8,477 nucleotides of DNA from Alphaproteobacteria bacterium (GCA_006226225.1 SBHI01000150.1:1-8477); one strand, 5' to 3'; counted from the stretch's first letter, positions 1 to 6,687 are shown. Notes: generated by a model not told the origin, from the sequence alone. Translations and numbers: made by a program.

Positions 1-866
1 CGGCTTTTCTGCTCTGCCGCATCCGTCAGTTCGCCAAAGGCATTTGCCAGTTCCATACCGCAAATATAGACTTCAAACCGCTCGGCATAGCGCGGGTCTT
101 CCGATTTTTTGCGTGATAGCGCGGCCATACCCGTCGGATAATCATACAGAATTGTTGGCGCGGGATGCCCCAGACAAGGCTCAATCTTCTCCAAAAAAAT
201 GCGGAAGAAAATATCATCCCATGTATCGCCGTCATGTGCAGGGCAGCCTGCCTGTGCCGCAGCAGCAGCAAAACCGTCATCGTCATCCAGAACAGCATCC
301 AGATCAATCCCCGCATATTGCACAAAGGCATCCTTGACGCTGATAAATTGCCAATCCGCAAACGGGTCGGAAATTTTATCACCCCAGCGGATGGCTTGAT
401 CGGCAACGGCACGGATCATTTCCACAGTTTCCTCCATCAACCCGCGATAGGAAAGGCCGGTCTGGTACCATTCCAGCATCGTAAAAACCGGACTATGCAG
501 GCTGGAGCCTTCCGCATTGCGGTAAACCTGACAGATTTGAAAGATTTTCGGCAGCCCCGCGACCAGCAGCTTTTTCATCGCAATTTCAGGGCTGGTATGC
601 AGGCGTTTTTCGGTAAAACGTTCTCTGTCTACATCATAAAGCCGCGTTTCAAAGGCTTTGACATGCACCTCCATACCTGGGCTGTTTTGCAAGGCGGAGG
701 TTTCGACCTCCAGATAACCGCGCAGGGTAAAAAACTGCCGGATAGCGGAAATCAACCGTGCACGTTTTTCCAGATGCGGAATCTTCTCCGCAAATACTGC
801 CGGACGCCACCATTTTTCCTTTTCTTTTCCGATACTTGTCATTTCAAACGCCGATTTCTCTTGCAT
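1..866 (-). CDS. epmA: EF-P--(R)-beta-lysine ligase EpmA (PoxA/GenX), 3' end outside the window
   Basis: EpmA is a class II lysyl-tRNA synthetase paralogue that attaches (R)-beta-lysine to a conserved lysine of elongation factor P, helping ribosomes through proline-rich stretches. The 288 visible residues align from memory with E. coli EpmA (about 325 residues) over nearly all of their length. They begin directly with the catalytic domain, without the N-terminal OB-fold tRNA-binding domain of true LysRS. Visible landmarks are the motif 1 region (RGYLEVET, 49-56), the TSPE segment (91-94), class II motif 2 (IFQICQVYRNAEG, 108-120, then FTMLEWY, 128-134) and the ELANAFGELTDAAEQ segment (272-286). 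About 40 C-terminal residues, including class II motif 3, lie beyond position 1. I chose the ATG at 866; an in-frame ATG at 842 is the alternative, and neither has a clear ribosome binding site. The partner EpmB and EF-P genes are not in the window. Confidence 0.93.
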   Translation of the reverse strand, partial: MQEKSAFEMTSIGKEKEKWWRPAVFAEKIPHLEKRARLISAIRQFFTLRGYLEVETSALQNSPGMEVHVKAFETRLYDVDRERFTEKRLHTSPEIAMKKLLVAGLPKIFQICQVYRNAEGSSLHSPVFTMLEWYQTGLSYRGLMEETVEMIRAVADQAIRWGDKISDPFADWQFISVKDAFVQYAGIDLDAVLDDDDGFAAAAAQAGCPAHDGDTWDDIFFRIFLEKIEPCLGHPAPTILYDYPTGMAALSRKKSEDPRYAERFEVYICGMELANAFGELTDAAEQKS

Positions 867-949
867 TTTCCCGTAGATTATGTTAATTTTTTGTTAAGGT
901 AATGTTACGTTTTAAACAGTTGAGCAACAGGAATCAAGAGAGCAGAACC

Positions 950-1159
950 ATGCGCCCCAAAACAATGACTGAATTTCTGTCTTCCTATGCCGGTACGCTT
1001 TGCGGCATTTTACTGATTACTTCACTGCTGCACAGCTGGCAAGAGGGTTCCGTTCTGGTTCCCGCCCTGACAGGTGTCGCCGTATGGTCGACCAGCTTCC
1101 TGGCCCTGACAGAATCCTATTTGGCACGCCATTTAAAAATCGAGTGGCTGGGGCTGTAA
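950..1159 (+). CDS. Small putative two-helix inner-membrane protein, unknown function
   Basis: I do not recognise this 69-residue protein. Two hydrophobic stretches, about residues 11-28 (around GTLCGILLITSLL) and 36-53 (around ALTGVAVWSTSFLAL), are separated by a short polar turn. The ends are basic (MRPK and ARHLKIEW), which suggests a helical hairpin in the inner membrane. The frame is open back to an ATG at 902, but I prefer the ATG at 950: AAGAGAG (936-942) sits 7 bases ahead of it as a plausible ribosome binding site, whereas the purine run ahead of 902 is only 2 bases away. The ATG at 965 is another option. The gene is divergent from epmA and its stop lies 3 bases from the convergent cca stop. 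No counterpart gene occupies this stretch on the other strand, which supports it being real, but a 69-codon frame alone is weak evidence. Confidence 0.5.
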   Translation: MRPKTMTEFLSSYAGTLCGILLITSLLHSWQEGSVLVPALTGVAVWSTSFLALTESYLARHLKIEWLGL

Positions 1160-1162
1160 TTT

Positions 1163-2395
1163 TTATTCCACCAAAGACTGCAGATAAGCAAGGCAATCAC
1201 TGCGCCCGGGGCGAAAATCTTTATCGCGCCACCATATTTCGACTTTGCGCAACATATCCCCCAATTCTTTCCCCTCTTCAATACCCAGCGCCATAACATC
1301 CTTGCCAAGAACCGGGAAGCGCGGCAGACGGCAAGAGGTTGCCAGCTGATATAAATGACGGTAAGTGTCGCGTTTTTTCACATCGCGTTCCCGCGCCGCC
1401 GCCAGCAGCAGCATATCGCGCAGCAGGCTGTTGCCGTTATCGTAAACAAATTGCCGGATTTCAAAATCCGTCATACCGGGCCAAACCTTTTTCACCAGCG
1501 CCGGATCACGAAGGGTTTTCCAGTGTTTTTCCGCGCTGCGCGGCAAACGGAACAATTCCACATCCGCAGTAAAAACTGCGGCAAGACGGCGCATCGCGTC
1601 GTAATCCGTATCCCAGTGTTCTTCCAGTTTGATCAGTTTCTCCAACACATCCAGCGCCGCATCCTGCTGCGCGACGCAGTGTAAAACCCCCGTTTCCTCC
1701 ATAAACGTCAATGCGCGCGCCGCCGTTTTTGCTTCCAGCAGCCGCAGAAATTCATGGGTAATGCGTTCTTTTGATAATTGAGGGATTTCCGCCGCATATT
1801 TTGCGCAAGCGGCAAGCGCCGTTTCATCCGGCGATGTTCCGCCAGCATAATGCGCGTAGAAACGGAAAAATCGCAAAATACGCAAGTAATCTTCCTGAAT
1901 GCGGGTTTCGGCATCACCGATAAAACGGATCAAGCCCTGCCGCAAATCCTGTACACCGCCGAAAAAATCATAGACCTTGCCGCCCATATCACAAAATAGC
2001 GCATTCACGGTAAAATCACGCCTTGCGGCATCTTCCTGCCAGTTTTCAGTAAAACTGACCGTCGCGTGCCGCCCGTCCGTTTCAACATCGCGGCGCAGGG
2101 TCGTCACCTCAAAAGGCATGCGGTCGACAATTGCCGTGACAGTCCCGTGCTCCACACCTGTCGGAACATATTTGATTTTTGCCTCTTTCAGCAGCTCCAT
2201 CACCCTTTCAGGCGGTAAAGGTGTGGCAAGATCAATATCGCAGACCGTGCGGTTCATCAACGCATCACGTACACATCCACCGACAAAACGCGGTGCTGTC
2301 TCTGCGCCGTCTGCCGACAGTGCCGTAAAAAGGCGTTCCGTTTCAGGATAGGCGATCCAGGCCGGAAGACTGCTTAACTGATAGGAAGGTTCCAT
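1163..2395 (-). CDS. cca: CCA-adding tRNA nucleotidyltransferase (class II)
   Basis: Builds or repairs the 3' CCA end of tRNAs using CTP and ATP. The 410-residue protein shows the class II nucleotidyltransferase head: GGCVRD (39-44), then the metal-binding pair D53 and D55 in DIDLAT. The next motifs are RRDFTVNAL (125-133), and EDYLRILRFFRF (168-179), whose E168, D169 and R172 form the EDxxR nucleotide-selecting motif of CCA enzymes. The all-helical tail ends in VLGKDVMALGIEEGKELGDML (starting at 362) and WWRDKDF, a C-terminal pattern of alphaproteobacterial CCA enzymes. There is no HD domain. These features favour full CCA addition over poly(A) polymerase activity. The start overlaps the DHH gene by 22 bases, so the two are likely translationally coupled; only a weak GTGGA precedes the ATG. 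It is probably the last gene of the gmhA-xseB-DHH-cca block. Confidence 0.93.
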   Translation of the reverse strand: MEPSYQLSSLPAWIAYPETERLFTALSADGAETAPRFVGGCVRDALMNRTVCDIDLATPLPPERVMELLKEAKIKYVPTGVEHGTVTAIVDRMPFEVTTLRRDVETDGRHATVSFTENWQEDAARRDFTVNALFCDMGGKVYDFFGGVQDLRQGLIRFIGDAETRIQEDYLRILRFFRFYAHYAGGTSPDETALAACAKYAAEIPQLSKERITHEFLRLLEAKTAARALTFMEETGVLHCVAQQDAALDVLEKLIKLEEHWDTDYDAMRRLAAVFTADVELFRLPRSAEKHWKTLRDPALVKKVWPGMTDFEIRQFVYDNGNSLLRDMLLLAAARERDVKKRDTYRHLYQLATSCRLPRFPVLGKDVMALGIEEGKELGDMLRKVEIWWRDKDFRPGRSDCLAYLQSLVE

Positions 2396-3333
2396 TTTTC
2401 CACAAGCAATTCAAACTGTTCCTTCGTCAGGCGCGCGGCTGCCGCATTGCGGTGACCGCCGCCGCTGATGCCGTATTTTGACCCGATTTCTTCAGCAGCG
2501 CAACTGACATCGGTTTCCGGTGAGCTGCGAAAACTGATCGCAATGCTTTTCCCGTCGGGTTCATCACGGCACAGCATGACGACTTTCCGGTCATGGTCGC
2601 AAGCCTCTTGAAAACGGAACCAGAATTCCCGTCCGAAACTGCGAATATCACCACGAATAAAGCCGACTTCACAGCCTTCAAGCGCTTCAAGCCCCGGCAG
2701 GGTTACATATTGCAGGTCAGCCAGCACGTTTTTAATCCGGTTCAAGTAAACCGCGCGTCGTTCCTGCCCACGGGCAGATAACAGTGCGGGCTGGTCATCG
2801 GATTCCGTTAATTGGCTAAATTCCGTTGCAAAAACTTTAAAGTCATTAACCGGCAGCGTATCCATCCCCGCGGCAAAACTGAAAAAATCCTGACGCGGCC
2901 CCAGCGTATCGGTCCGATAAAGATCCATCGCCTCAACCAGATCAATCACGAAAGGACGCTGTTTATCCGGATGCAACATATCCCATGTCAGCCCCGCCCC
3001 GGAGCGGTTCATATCAAACACGATGTCGCATTTGGGGTGCGAAAAGTTTTTCAGCATTTTCTCGGCACTGACATGGTGATCGTAAATAACGACCTTTTCT
3101 GCCTTTTCCGGTAACATCTCCAGAATAGGACGCGGCGGAACAATATCGCAGAAATAAACCGTGGTCTTTTCCGTGACATGCGCATCAATTGCTTTTAAGA
3201 GAACATCATCCTGATCATGGGTGAAGCCGACATAAGCCGCATTATCATATCCGAAAGCCTGCAAAGCCGCCCATGCAGCAGTACTGCCATCCAGACAGGG
3301 ATGATGGTAAAAAATAAGTTTTTCAGTTTCCAT
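2374..3333 (-). CDS. DHH-family phosphoesterase (DHH plus DHHA1 domains), substrate unknown
   Basis: This 319-residue protein belongs to the DHH phosphoesterase superfamily, whose members are metal-dependent enzymes cleaving short oligonucleotides, cyclic dinucleotides, single-stranded DNA or polyphosphate. The first motif is YHHPCLDG (9-16) rather than the DxDGD form of RecJ or NrnA. D63 follows in CDI, then the signature D85-H86-H87, and an acidic region around D131-D137. The C-terminal DHHA1 glycine motif is GGGHRNAAAA (291-300). Its length resembles small stand-alone oligonucleotide phosphodiesterases (nanoRNase-like) rather than RecJ, but the substrate cannot be read from the sequence. 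I chose the ATG at 3333, with AAAGAAG (3340-3346) 6 bases upstream; the frame could also open at a TTG at 3351 that lacks a ribosome binding site. It starts 23 bases after the xseB stop and overlaps cca by 22 bases. Confidence 0.88.
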   Translation of the reverse strand: METEKLIFYHHPCLDGSTAAWAALQAFGYDNAAYVGFTHDQDDVLLKAIDAHVTEKTTVYFCDIVPPRPILEMLPEKAEKVVIYDHHVSAEKMLKNFSHPKCDIVFDMNRSGAGLTWDMLHPDKQRPFVIDLVEAMDLYRTDTLGPRQDFFSFAAGMDTLPVNDFKVFATEFSQLTESDDQPALLSARGQERRAVYLNRIKNVLADLQYVTLPGLEALEGCEVGFIRGDIRSFGREFWFRFQEACDHDRKVVMLCRDEPDGKSIAISFRSSPETDVSCAAEEIGSKYGISGGGHRNAAAARLTKEQFELLVEKWNLPIS

Positions 3334-3356
3334 CGCTGTCTTCTTTATCAAGCGGA

Positions 3357-3611
3357 TTATTCGACGTCGAACTCCTGTGTTTTGACACTGCCGCCTTCAT
3401 TGATCGTGATTTTTTCAATTTTGGCTTGCGCCTCTTTCAGCTTAGCTTCGCAATGCTGTTTTAAAACCATGCCTTTTTCGTAGGCTTCGATAGAGGTTTC
3501 AAGATCGCCCTTGCCGGATTCAAGCTCGCGCACAATTCGTTCCAGCTCCGTCAAGGCATCCTCAAAACTTGTCTTGCCGATATCCTGTTTTGCCGCAGCG
3601 TTTTCTGCCAT
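3357..3611 (-). CDS. xseB: Exodeoxyribonuclease VII small subunit
   Basis: XseB assembles in several copies around XseA to form exonuclease VII, which degrades single-stranded DNA to oligonucleotides during repair and recombination. The 84-residue length is typical. The family pattern is clear: SFEDALTELERIVRELESG (15-33), then the second helix LETSIEAYEKGMVLKQHCEA (37-56) and the tail LKEAQAKIEKI (58-68). The two helices form the usual coiled-coil hairpin. A good ribosome binding site, GAGG (3617-3620), lies 5 bases before the ATG. It sits 19 bases after gmhA and 23 bases before the DHH gene, suggesting co-transcription. XseA is not in the window, and the dxs/ispA neighbours often seen with xseB are absent here. 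The acidic ending (QEFDVE) is unremarkable. Confidence 0.95.
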   Translation of the reverse strand: MAENAAAKQDIGKTSFEDALTELERIVRELESGKGDLETSIEAYEKGMVLKQHCEAKLKEAQAKIEKITINEGGSVKTQEFDVE

Positions 3612-3630
3612 TTTATCCTCGCTTAAATTT

Positions 3631-4263
3631 CTATGCGGTTTTACGCATATCCTGAAAACAGGTCATCGTATGCTCCGCAGCCGTCAGACCCAGTGCCTGT
3701 TCCAGCGCGCCGCACAGCATCTGCCCCAGCGTAATATGCATCTCCTGAATACGTGCCGTTGTCGGAGACGGAACTTTCAGGATAATATCGCAGACATCCG
3801 CCATTTTACCGCCTGTACCGCCCGTAAAGCCGACGGTAACAATGCCTTCTTCGCGCGCCAGTTTCAATGCCTTCAAAACATTGGCACTGTTGCCCGATGT
3901 GCTGATACCGATGGCAACATCACCTGAACGGCCCAGAGCCTCGATCTGACGGGAGAACAGATCTTCAAAACCGAAATCATTGCCGATTGCCGTCAAGGCC
4001 GAGGTATCGGTTGTCAGCGCAATTGCGGCAATCGCCTTGCGATCCGTTTTGTAACGCGCCGTCAGCTCTGTTGCCAAATGCTGGGAATCCGCCGCACTAC
4101 CGCCATTGCCGAAAAACATGACTTTGCCGCCCTCATTAATGCTGCGGATACAAGCATCCAAAAGCGCCGCAAAATCTTTTTGCAACAGATGTGCCGTTTG
4201 TTCGGCCACCGTGACATGCTCGGCAAATTCGCTGTTCCAAAATTCTTCAATCGGCAGGGTCAT
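3631..4263 (-). CDS. gmhA: GmhA-like SIS-domain protein (sedoheptulose-7-phosphate isomerase family) with an altered active-site residue
   Basis: GmhA converts sedoheptulose 7-phosphate to D-glycero-manno-heptose 7-phosphate, the first step of ADP-heptose synthesis for lipopolysaccharide core. The 210-residue protein is one SIS domain. FGNGGSAADSQHLATELTAR (51-70) carries sugar-phosphate-binding Ser and Gly plus H62 and E66; TTDTS (84-88), GNDFGFE (94-100), GISTSGNS (119-126) and TARIQEMHI (169-177) follow. Numbering runs one ahead of E. coli GmhA, so H62, E66 and Q173 match the metal or catalytic residues H61, E65 and Q172. The catalytic H180 equivalent is Gln (Q181, codon CAG). The related replication factor DiaA has Asn there but has also lost the His/Glu pattern. 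Function is therefore uncertain: a variant isomerase, or a non-catalytic or regulatory SIS protein. GGGAG (4273-4277) lies 9 bases before the ATG. It is the first gene of the gmhA-xseB-DHH-cca block. Confidence 0.85.
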   Translation of the reverse strand: MTLPIEEFWNSEFAEHVTVAEQTAHLLQKDFAALLDACIRSINEGGKVMFFGNGGSAADSQHLATELTARYKTDRKAIAAIALTTDTSALTAIGNDFGFEDLFSRQIEALGRSGDVAIGISTSGNSANVLKALKLAREEGIVTVGFTGGTGGKMADVCDIILKVPSPTTARIQEMHITLGQMLCGALEQALGLTAAEHTMTCFQDMRKTA

Positions 4264-4327
4264 GGTCTCAGACTCCCAAAAAGTTACATGTTATTTCTGT
4301 TATTCCGTTTTCTTATGGCATAGCAAG

Positions 4328-4342
4328 CCTTGCCGGGCAAGG
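4328..4342 (-). terminator. Short GC-rich hairpin after the lipoprotein gene
   Basis: The bases CCTTGC and GCAAGG form a perfect 6-base-pair stem around a 3-base loop, 20 bases downstream of the lipoprotein stop and 65 bases before the gmhA start. No U-rich run follows on the minus strand, so it is not a standard intrinsic terminator. It may be a weak terminator, an RNA-stabilising 3' structure or chance. The 99-base gap holding it shows no convincing promoter for the gmhA block, so read-through from the lipoprotein gene is possible. Confidence 0.3.
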
Positions 4343-4362
4343 ATTCTTTCACTGCAAAGCCA

Positions 4363-4908
4363 TTATTGCTGCGCAGCTTTCTGCGGACCGCGCTTATTTT
4401 CCATGTACTGCTCCTGCGTCAGTTGCAGCCCGAAAATAATCTTATAGCGGCTTGAGAGCTCCAAATCCGTTAGCGGAATATGCTGCTGCACATTTTCAAC
4501 CGCCAGACCGGAACCGCTTTCCTTATCAAATTCAATCGACAGCGGGAAAACCTCTTTCGTCAAAATCGCCTCATCGGGGCCGAGAATGGCGATAAAATAA
4601 GAAAAGCCCATTTTCTTCAACGGTACATCTGTTTTGCGGTTTTCAGCGTAGAAGCTCAAATCAATCTTGATATCCACGGCCTTATCACCTTTTTGCACAA
4701 ACTCACAACCACCGCGAAAATCCTGCAAAGCGACAAAAGCCGCTTCTTGCCCTGCCGCATCCTTAAAAACCGCCGTATCGGTGTAATGCATCAGTCCTGT
4801 TTGCGGACAGCGCAAAGACGGTGCAATTTTTCCCTTTTTCAGGCCGGAACATCCCGCCATCAACAGCGGCATACAAAGAACCATAACGGGCAGCAGTTTT
4901 TTAAACAT
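4363..4908 (-). CDS. Small lipoprotein of an alphaproteobacterial family, unknown function
   Basis: The 181-residue product opens with a lipoprotein signal: basic FKK, a hydrophobic stretch (LLPVMVLCMPLLM) and a lipobox ending M-A-G-Cys20, so it is probably lipid-anchored in the envelope. The mature part has Cys34 in RCPQTG and Cys68 in GGCEF, possibly a disulphide. It continues with a strand-rich region (VDIKIDLSFYAENR; FSYFIAILGP; KEVFPLSIEF) and ends in IIFGLQLTQEQYMENKR. This pattern, Cys-Pro near the start and a closing GFQLT-x-E-like motif, resembles from memory a widespread uncharacterised alphaproteobacterial lipoprotein family. The frame is open upstream to 5118, but that extension lies antisense to ispH and would bury the signal peptide, so I chose the ATG at 4908. 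AGAGAG about 11 bases upstream is a possible weak ribosome binding site. It is divergent from ispH with only 51 bases between them. Confidence 0.85.
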   Translation of the reverse strand: MFKKLLPVMVLCMPLLMAGCSGLKKGKIAPSLRCPQTGLMHYTDTAVFKDAAGQEAAFVALQDFRGGCEFVQKGDKAVDIKIDLSFYAENRKTDVPLKKMGFSYFIAILGPDEAILTKEVFPLSIEFDKESGSGLAVENVQQHIPLTDLELSSRYKIIFGLQLTQEQYMENKRGPQKAAQQ

Positions 4909-4924
4909 ATTCTTGGGGTCTCTC

Positions 4925-4953
4925 TCGACAAAAGCTTCGGATATCTTTATATA
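4925..4953 (+). promoter_or_regulatory. Candidate sigma-70-type promoter of ispH
   Basis: TCGACA (4925-4930; 5 of 6 matches to TTGACA) is followed by a 17-base spacer and TATATA (4948-4953; 4 of 6 to TATAAT). An overlapping TATAAA at 4950-4955 matches 5 of 6 with a 19-base spacer. With the usual distance, transcription would begin near 4960, the A of the ispH ATG, giving a leaderless mRNA. It lies in the 51-base gap shared with the divergent lipoprotein gene. Confidence 0.5.
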
Positions 4954-4959
4954 AACCCC

Positions 4960-5922
4960 ATGAGCAAGAAATATCAAGACAAGTCTTTGACAATCCTGCT
5001 GGCCAATCCGCGCGGGTTCTGCGCGGGGGTCGACCGCGCCATTCTGATTGTCGAAAAAGCGCTGGAAAAATACGGTGCGCCCGTCTATGTCCGCCATGAA
5101 ATCGTCCATAACAAGCATGTTCTGGATGACCTACGTGCAAAAGGCGCGGTTTTTGTCGAAACACTGGATGATGTGCCGGAAAATGTGCCGGTTATTTTCT
5201 CCGCCCATGGCGTGCCCAAACGTGTTCCCGAAGCGGCACAAAAGCGCGGCATGTTTTTCATTGATGCGACCTGCCCGCTGGTCAGCAAGGTTCACCGTGA
5301 AACTGAGCGCCATCATAAAGACGGACTGCATGTCCTGCTGATCGGCCATGCCGGACATCCGGAAGTGATCGGTACCATGGGGCAACTGCCCGAAGGCGCG
5401 GTCACCTTGATTGAAACCGCCGAAGATGCCGAAAATTTCAGCAGTGATACACCGGAAAAACTGGCCTATGCCACACAAACCACGCTGTCTGTTGATGATA
5501 CCCAGGAAATTGTCGATGTTCTTTTGCGCCGCTTTCCCGCCATTGCTGCGCCCAAAAAAGAAGATATTTGCTATGCCACCACTAATCGCCAGAATGCGGT
5601 CAAAGCAATTGCACCGCGCTGTGATATGCTGGTTGTGATCGGTTCCGCCAATTCCTCAAACGCCAACCGTCTGGTAGAAACCGCGCAGAAACACGGCTGC
5701 GCAAACGCCTATCTGGCGCAAAACAGCGATGCCGTTGATTGGGACGCAATTGCGGCACATATCGACACGCTCGGTATTTCCGCCGGTGCCTCCACACCGG
5801 AAAAGCTGATACAAGGCGTCATCGATACCGCCAGTACCCTGTTTGGCAGTATCACAATCGAACATGCCACAGTCGCCGAAGAAAATATTACATTCAAGCT
5901 GCCGCGCGACGTTGCCGCATAG
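4960..5922 (+). CDS. ispH: 4-hydroxy-3-methylbut-2-enyl diphosphate reductase (IspH/LytB)
   Basis: IspH is the last enzyme of the MEP pathway; it reduces HMBPP to isopentenyl and dimethylallyl diphosphate with a [4Fe-4S] cluster. The 320-residue product is close to the usual length. Cluster ligands are Cys21 (NPRGFCAGV), Cys105 (DATCPLVSKVH) and Cys204 (DICYATTNRQ). Substrate-binding residues are also in place: H50 (EIVHNKHV), H83 (SAHGVP), H133 and E135 (GHAGHPEVIGT), the TQTTLS segment (172-177) and GSANSSNANRL (228-238). The open frame extends upstream to 4480, but that part is antisense to the lipoprotein gene; the family start matches the ATG at 4960. No Shine-Dalgarno sequence precedes it, and a promoter-like pair places transcription start at the ATG. 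It leads the plus-strand group that includes thrB and rnhA. Confidence 0.97.
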   Translation: MSKKYQDKSLTILLANPRGFCAGVDRAILIVEKALEKYGAPVYVRHEIVHNKHVLDDLRAKGAVFVETLDDVPENVPVIFSAHGVPKRVPEAAQKRGMFFIDATCPLVSKVHRETERHHKDGLHVLLIGHAGHPEVIGTMGQLPEGAVTLIETAEDAENFSSDTPEKLAYATQTTLSVDDTQEIVDVLLRRFPAIAAPKKEDICYATTNRQNAVKAIAPRCDMLVVIGSANSSNANRLVETAQKHGCANAYLAQNSDAVDWDAIAAHIDTLGISAGASTPEKLIQGVIDTASTLFGSITIEHATVAEENITFKLPRDVAA

Positions 5923-5959
5923 TTTTTACCTTTATTATCAATAAAATAAACCTATATAC

Positions 5960-5988
5960 TTTACATATTACAAAGGCCGTGCTATAGT
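5960..5988 (+). promoter_or_regulatory. Strong candidate extended -10 promoter upstream of the orphan gene
   Basis: TTTACA (5960-5965; 5 of 6 to TTGACA), a 17-base spacer, and TATAGT (5983-5988; 5 of 6 to TATAAT) preceded by TG one base away, giving an extended -10 element. Predicted transcription start is about 5995, leaving a leader of roughly 32 bases before the ATG at 6027. This is the best promoter match I found in the window. The 104-base gap that holds it has no GC-rich terminator for ispH, only an AT-only inverted repeat at 5932-5946. Confidence 0.65.
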
Positions 5989-6013
5989 TTCTCCATTGTT
6001 TGACGGAATGGAT

Positions 6014-6018
6014 AAGGA
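6014..6018 (+). promoter_or_regulatory. Ribosome binding site fixing the start of the orphan gene
   Basis: AAGGA lies 8 bases before the ATG at 6027. The frame also allows a TTG at 6000, but nothing ribosome-binding precedes that codon and it would sit only a few bases after the predicted transcription start, so this site decides for 6027. Confidence 0.75.
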
Positions 6019-6026
6019 CAGCGGAT

Positions 6027-6671
6027 ATGGCGATAGACTGGCAAGAAGATAACCAGACCCGTTTAAGCGCGGCGATGAAGGCGGCGAGCACCAATCCCGA
6101 AAAGCTTCTGATTGAGGCCGCTACGGCAGGCGACACTAAAACCCTGCATTATCTGTTGACGCGCGATATCAACTGCCCCGGCCATTACGGCACGGAAAAC
6201 GGCTATATCGCCCTGAAACCCGCCGCCTATCAGCGTGCTTTCGATGCGGCGGCAAAAGGTTTTCAAGGCGGGGCGGTCAATGTCATTATTTCCCGCGCTC
6301 CGGACCGTGTGACGGATTTTTCGATGGCCTCCGCCGTGTTTCGAGCACTGTTCGCCAACCCCGAAATTTATCCCGAGGCGGAACTGCTGATCAAAACCGT
6401 GCTGGACAAAAAGCCGGAGTCAATTCCCTACGAAATCCGCGAAACCGCCAAACGCCTTGTCCATGCCGATGACGCGCAGAAAAAACATCTGCGCAGCCAT
6501 CTCCACGACTATCTGGCATTCTATGCCAATAAAAAATGCTATATCGAAATCAGAGAACACCGCAAACAGTACCCAGCCCCGCTGATGAACAGTTTCGGCA
6601 AAGGGAACGACAAGGCCGCAGAAAAAAACGGTAAAAAAGAGCTGCCGCCCTATCTACGCCTCGTTAAATAG
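6027..6671 (+). CDS. Hypothetical protein with faint ankyrin-like segments, inserted between ispH and thrB
   Basis: I do not recognise this 214-residue protein. It appears cytoplasmic: no signal peptide or membrane segment. Two helix-turn-helix stretches look loosely like ankyrin units. One is 26-48, with the LLIEAATAGDTKTLHYLL pattern; the other is about 68-91, with AFDAAAKGFQGGAVNVII. The linking part (49-67) does not follow the ankyrin consensus, so this may only be a general helical-repeat resemblance. The middle (92-145) is helical with many Pro and Glu; 150-183 is rich in Lys, Arg and His (KKHLRSHLHDY, IREHRKQY). The tail 188-214 is Lys-rich and probably flexible. It has its own promoter and ribosome binding site, and codon use looks like its neighbours. 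Ankyrin-like repeats would suggest protein binding, but partner and role are unknown. Confidence 0.8.
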   Translation: MAIDWQEDNQTRLSAAMKAASTNPEKLLIEAATAGDTKTLHYLLTRDINCPGHYGTENGYIALKPAAYQRAFDAAAKGFQGGAVNVIISRAPDRVTDFSMASAVFRALFANPEIYPEAELLIKTVLDKKPESIPYEIRETAKRLVHADDAQKKHLRSHLHDYLAFYANKKCYIEIREHRKQYPAPLMNSFGKGNDKAAEKNGKKELPPYLRLVK

Positions 6672-6687
6672 CTCCGCAAATAAAGCA

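Noticed and set aside
881..897. Direct repeat TGTTAA (881-886 and 892-897) as an operator
   Set aside because: Two short AT-rich copies in an intergenic stretch, without symmetry or a known regulator; no support beyond chance.
165..902. Long plus-strand open frame (245 codons)
   Set aside because: It is antisense to epmA, whose protein matches a known family over its whole visible length; the plus-strand translation looks like no protein.
3511..3927. Plus-strand open frame over xseB and gmhA
   Set aside because: Shadow of two well-supported minus-strand genes.
4480..4959. Upstream extension of the ispH frame by 160 codons
   Set aside because: It lies antisense to the lipoprotein gene and has low-complexity, non-protein-like composition; IspH proteins start where the ATG at 4960 lies.
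4909..5118. N-terminal extension of the lipoprotein frame
   Set aside because: It is antisense to ispH and would place the signal peptide and lipobox in the middle of the protein.
5932..5946. Inverted repeat TTTATT-ATC-AATAAA after ispH as a terminator
   Set aside because: AT-only 6-base stem with no stability; likely chance in an AT-rich gap.
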